Origin: Haloarchaeobius amylolyticus
Lineage (GTDB): Archaea; Halobacteriota; Halobacteria; Halobacteriales; Natrialbaceae
Direction of reading: 5' to 3'
Assembly: GCF_026616195.1 (NCBI RefSeq)
Contig: NZ_JANHDH010000002.1
Location: forward strand, 124,001 to 188,000
Length of the DNA stretch: 64,000 nt
This document shows, piece by piece, positions 62,575 through 64,000 of the stretch. The notes beneath the pieces are model-generated. The model did not search any database. It was not told the DNA's origin and worked only from the letters and a program-made list of their open reading frames with translations. The position numbers and the translations under genes were made by a program. The stretch's first letter is position 1; each line of letters starts with the position of its first letter.

Positions 62575-62805
62575 TCACAGCAACTCACAGGCCACGAGCG
62601 AGCCGACGCCGACGAGGGTCCAGACGACCCCGGCGTACCGCGTCAGCGCGACCTTCCACGCCGCCGGTTCGACGGCCCCACTGGGCCGTCGCCCGATGGC
62701 GCCCAGCATCTCGTCCCACCGCGCCAGTCTCGTCGGCCAGAGGACCATGGGTGGCGCGAAGAGGATGCCCAGCAGGGCCATGATGTAGTAGCTTCCAGAG
62801 CACAT
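62575..62805 (-). CDS. Small membrane protein, start uncertain
   Basis: About 76 residues with two hydrophobic segments (MALLGILFAPPMVLWPT and YAGVVWTLVGVGSLVACELL) and a short loop containing RLARWDEMLGAIGRRPSG. Possible starts are ATG codons at 62805 and 62781, or a longer frame from 62835; none has a clear promoter. Family not recognised. It converges on the PINA gene. Confidence 0.55.
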   Translation of the reverse strand: MCSGSYYIMALLGILFAPPMVLWPTRLARWDEMLGAIGRRPSGAVEPAAWKVALTRYAGVVWTLVGVGSLVACELL

Positions 62806-62907
62806 GCGCTCGTACCAGATACAGAGAAGTGGCACATAGGGCTTCGGGGGCCCCGACCTGGTAGTTTCCCGTAAGGGCGACGAAACCGTGTCTATCCGCC
62901 GTTTCGC

Positions 62908-63453
62908 TCACCCGCAAGCGACGAGTTCCCACGTGTACGTCGGCGGGTCGCCGGGGTTCTCCTCGCCGGGGGCTCGCGCGGCGTACCCCTCGGTCACGAA
63001 GTACCAGCCGTGGGACGGGGTACTGCCGAGCATCGTCCCGGTCCCGTAGCCTTCCTCCGAGAAGTCGACCGACACCGACGCCGCGACCAGCACGCCCGAT
63101 TCGAACCGCTCCATCACCCTCGCGTCCCAGCCGTCGAAGCCCGACACCCGCACGTCCTCGTCGGTCTCCAGCTCCGCGGTGGCGTAGGCCTTCTCGAACG
63201 CGATGGCGAACTCCGTCGCGGCGTCGTCGTCCAGCGTCCCCGGAAGGGACGGGTAGTCCCCGTCGGGGAGGTCTGCGACGGTACACTCGCCATCGGGGAC
63301 CGGGACGCCGTCAGGGGCATCGGCCTCGTCTCCAGCGGTGGTCGTCGCTGTCGGGTCGGTCGAGGTCGTCGCGGTGGTCCCCGCCGCTGTTCCGTCACCG
63401 AGGCAACCGCCGAGGAGCCCGGCCCCGGCCACGAGGAGGACGCGTCGTCGCAT
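62908..63453 (-). CDS. Hypothetical secreted lipoprotein
   Basis: A 181-residue protein. MRRRVLLVAGAGLLGGC is a lipoprotein signal with Cys17 as the lipid-attachment site. A Thr-rich linker follows, then a compact domain with CTVADLPDGDYPSLPGTLDD, AFEKAYATAELETDEDVRV and a C-terminal TYTWELVACG. The pair of Cys in the domain could form a disulfide. Similar haloarchaeal lipoproteins are uncharacterised. Confidence 0.72.
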   Translation of the reverse strand: MRRRVLLVAGAGLLGGCLGDGTAAGTTATTSTDPTATTTAGDEADAPDGVPVPDGECTVADLPDGDYPSLPGTLDDDAATEFAIAFEKAYATAELETDEDVRVSGFDGWDARVMERFESGVLVAASVSVDFSEEGYGTGTMLGSTPSHGWYFVTEGYAARAPGEENPGDPPTYTWELVACG

Positions 63454-63514
63454 ACATGTGTTTTTTTAGACAATAGCAAGTACTTTGTGCCGGGTCGCCC
63501 CGCCGCGTCGCCGG

Positions 63515-63919
63515 CTACTCGTCCTCGTTCGGGTTCACGAGGTACTCGCTGGCCCGCCAGCTGAACGTGATGAAGGCCGCGAAGTAGCCGCCACCGGCGC
63601 CGATCCAGCCGGCCAGTCCGGGCAGTGCGCCTTCCAGCCCGGTCGACGCGCCGAGGGAGACGATGACCGCGGCCAGCTCCACGAAGACGAGGTCGCCGAA
63701 CATCGCGGCCCGCGAGCGCGACTCGAGGTAGTCGTCCACGTCGAAGTTCGAACTGATGAGGCCGAAGACGAGCAGCCCGGCGGGCGTCGAGAACGCGATG
63801 CCGAGGGCGGTCCGCTGAGCCTCCGAGAGCCCGGCGATGGGCGTCGCCTGTACCGTGCCGGCGACGATACTGGCGGCGAAGAGCGTCACCACCACCACGA
63901 CGATTCGTTTGACGTTCAT
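63515..63919 (-). CDS. Hypothetical membrane protein
   Basis: A 134-residue protein starting MNVKRIVVVVVTLFAASIVA, which may be a first helix or an uncleaved signal. Further hydrophobic stretches are GIAFSTPAGLLVFGLI, LVFVELAAVIVSLGAS and LAGWIGAGGGYFAAFITF, so about four transmembrane segments. A GTG six bases upstream is an alternative start. No motif recognised. The 80 bases to the window end show no gene. Confidence 0.65.
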   Translation of the reverse strand: MNVKRIVVVVVTLFAASIVAGTVQATPIAGLSEAQRTALGIAFSTPAGLLVFGLISSNFDVDDYLESRSRAAMFGDLVFVELAAVIVSLGASTGLEGALPGLAGWIGAGGGYFAAFITFSWRASEYLVNPNEDE

Positions 63920-64000
63920 GGACACTGATTGGACAGCGCTGGAAGAAAGGCGGTTCGGTGTCGGGCGGGCGGTCGCTCTACCGGGACCTCAGCCACTCGT

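Overview
The window is a piece of a haloarchaeal chromosome. The base composition is GC-rich, most proteins are acidic, and the gene set is archaeal: diphthamide-type EF-2, EF-1 alpha, uS10, SepF, UbaA, PINA-type ATPase, HemAT and many small zinc-ribbon proteins. Many starts lie about 27 bases after a TATA-like box, which fits leaderless transcription. I cannot name the genus from sequence alone.

Layout. 1-9.3 kb: a truncated Tat/lipobox serpin, then a translation block (DUF5781 metallopeptidase-like protein, EF-2, a split ACT/homoserine dehydrogenase pair, EF-1 alpha, uS10), a rhomboid protease and tRNA-Ala(CGC). 9.5-15.6 kb: small proteins, a catalytic-domain-only RNase R, a PUA protein, a DUF1028 protein, SepF and an Nfu scaffold. 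15.6-20.4 kb: three tandem paralogous secreted LVIVD beta-propellers with Tat signals and PGF-CTERM-type tails. 20.4-26.2 kb: ROK kinase, UspA, SDR, sensor kinase and a LURP-one-like protein. 26.4-36.2 kb: UvrA, an HNH nuclease with a DpnI-like winged helix, an alkaline-phosphatase-superfamily enzyme, an Asp-box propeller, a geranylgeranyl-reductase-family flavoprotein, and a KaiC-like ATPase overlapping a receiver/PAS protein. 36.2-48.2 kb: YgfZ, DUF5611, DUF7093, a winged-helix protein, FAU-1, PrsW, riboflavin synthase, a degenerate M24 protein, a UvrD/Rep helicase and two small zinc proteins. 48.3-64 kb: the SAMP-activating enzyme UbaA and a JAMM desampylase candidate a few genes apart, a cobalamin-binding protein, two M32 carboxypeptidases flanking a Cys-less transglutaminase-like lipoprotein, an M20 peptidase, HemAT, PINA and small membrane proteins.

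The least expected structure is a family of dispersed, non-coding repeats: three clear copies and one diverged copy of about 90-155 bp, all in otherwise empty intergenic gaps (39.1, 43.7, 49.3 and 57.6 kb). I also see inverted repeats placed like operators at the promoters of the KaiC-like gene and of a small zinc-finger gene, a 16-codon leaderless upstream ORF before the ACT/homoserine dehydrogenase pair, and several enzyme homologues whose catalytic residues are replaced. No CRISPR array, insertion sequence, rRNA or prophage was seen.
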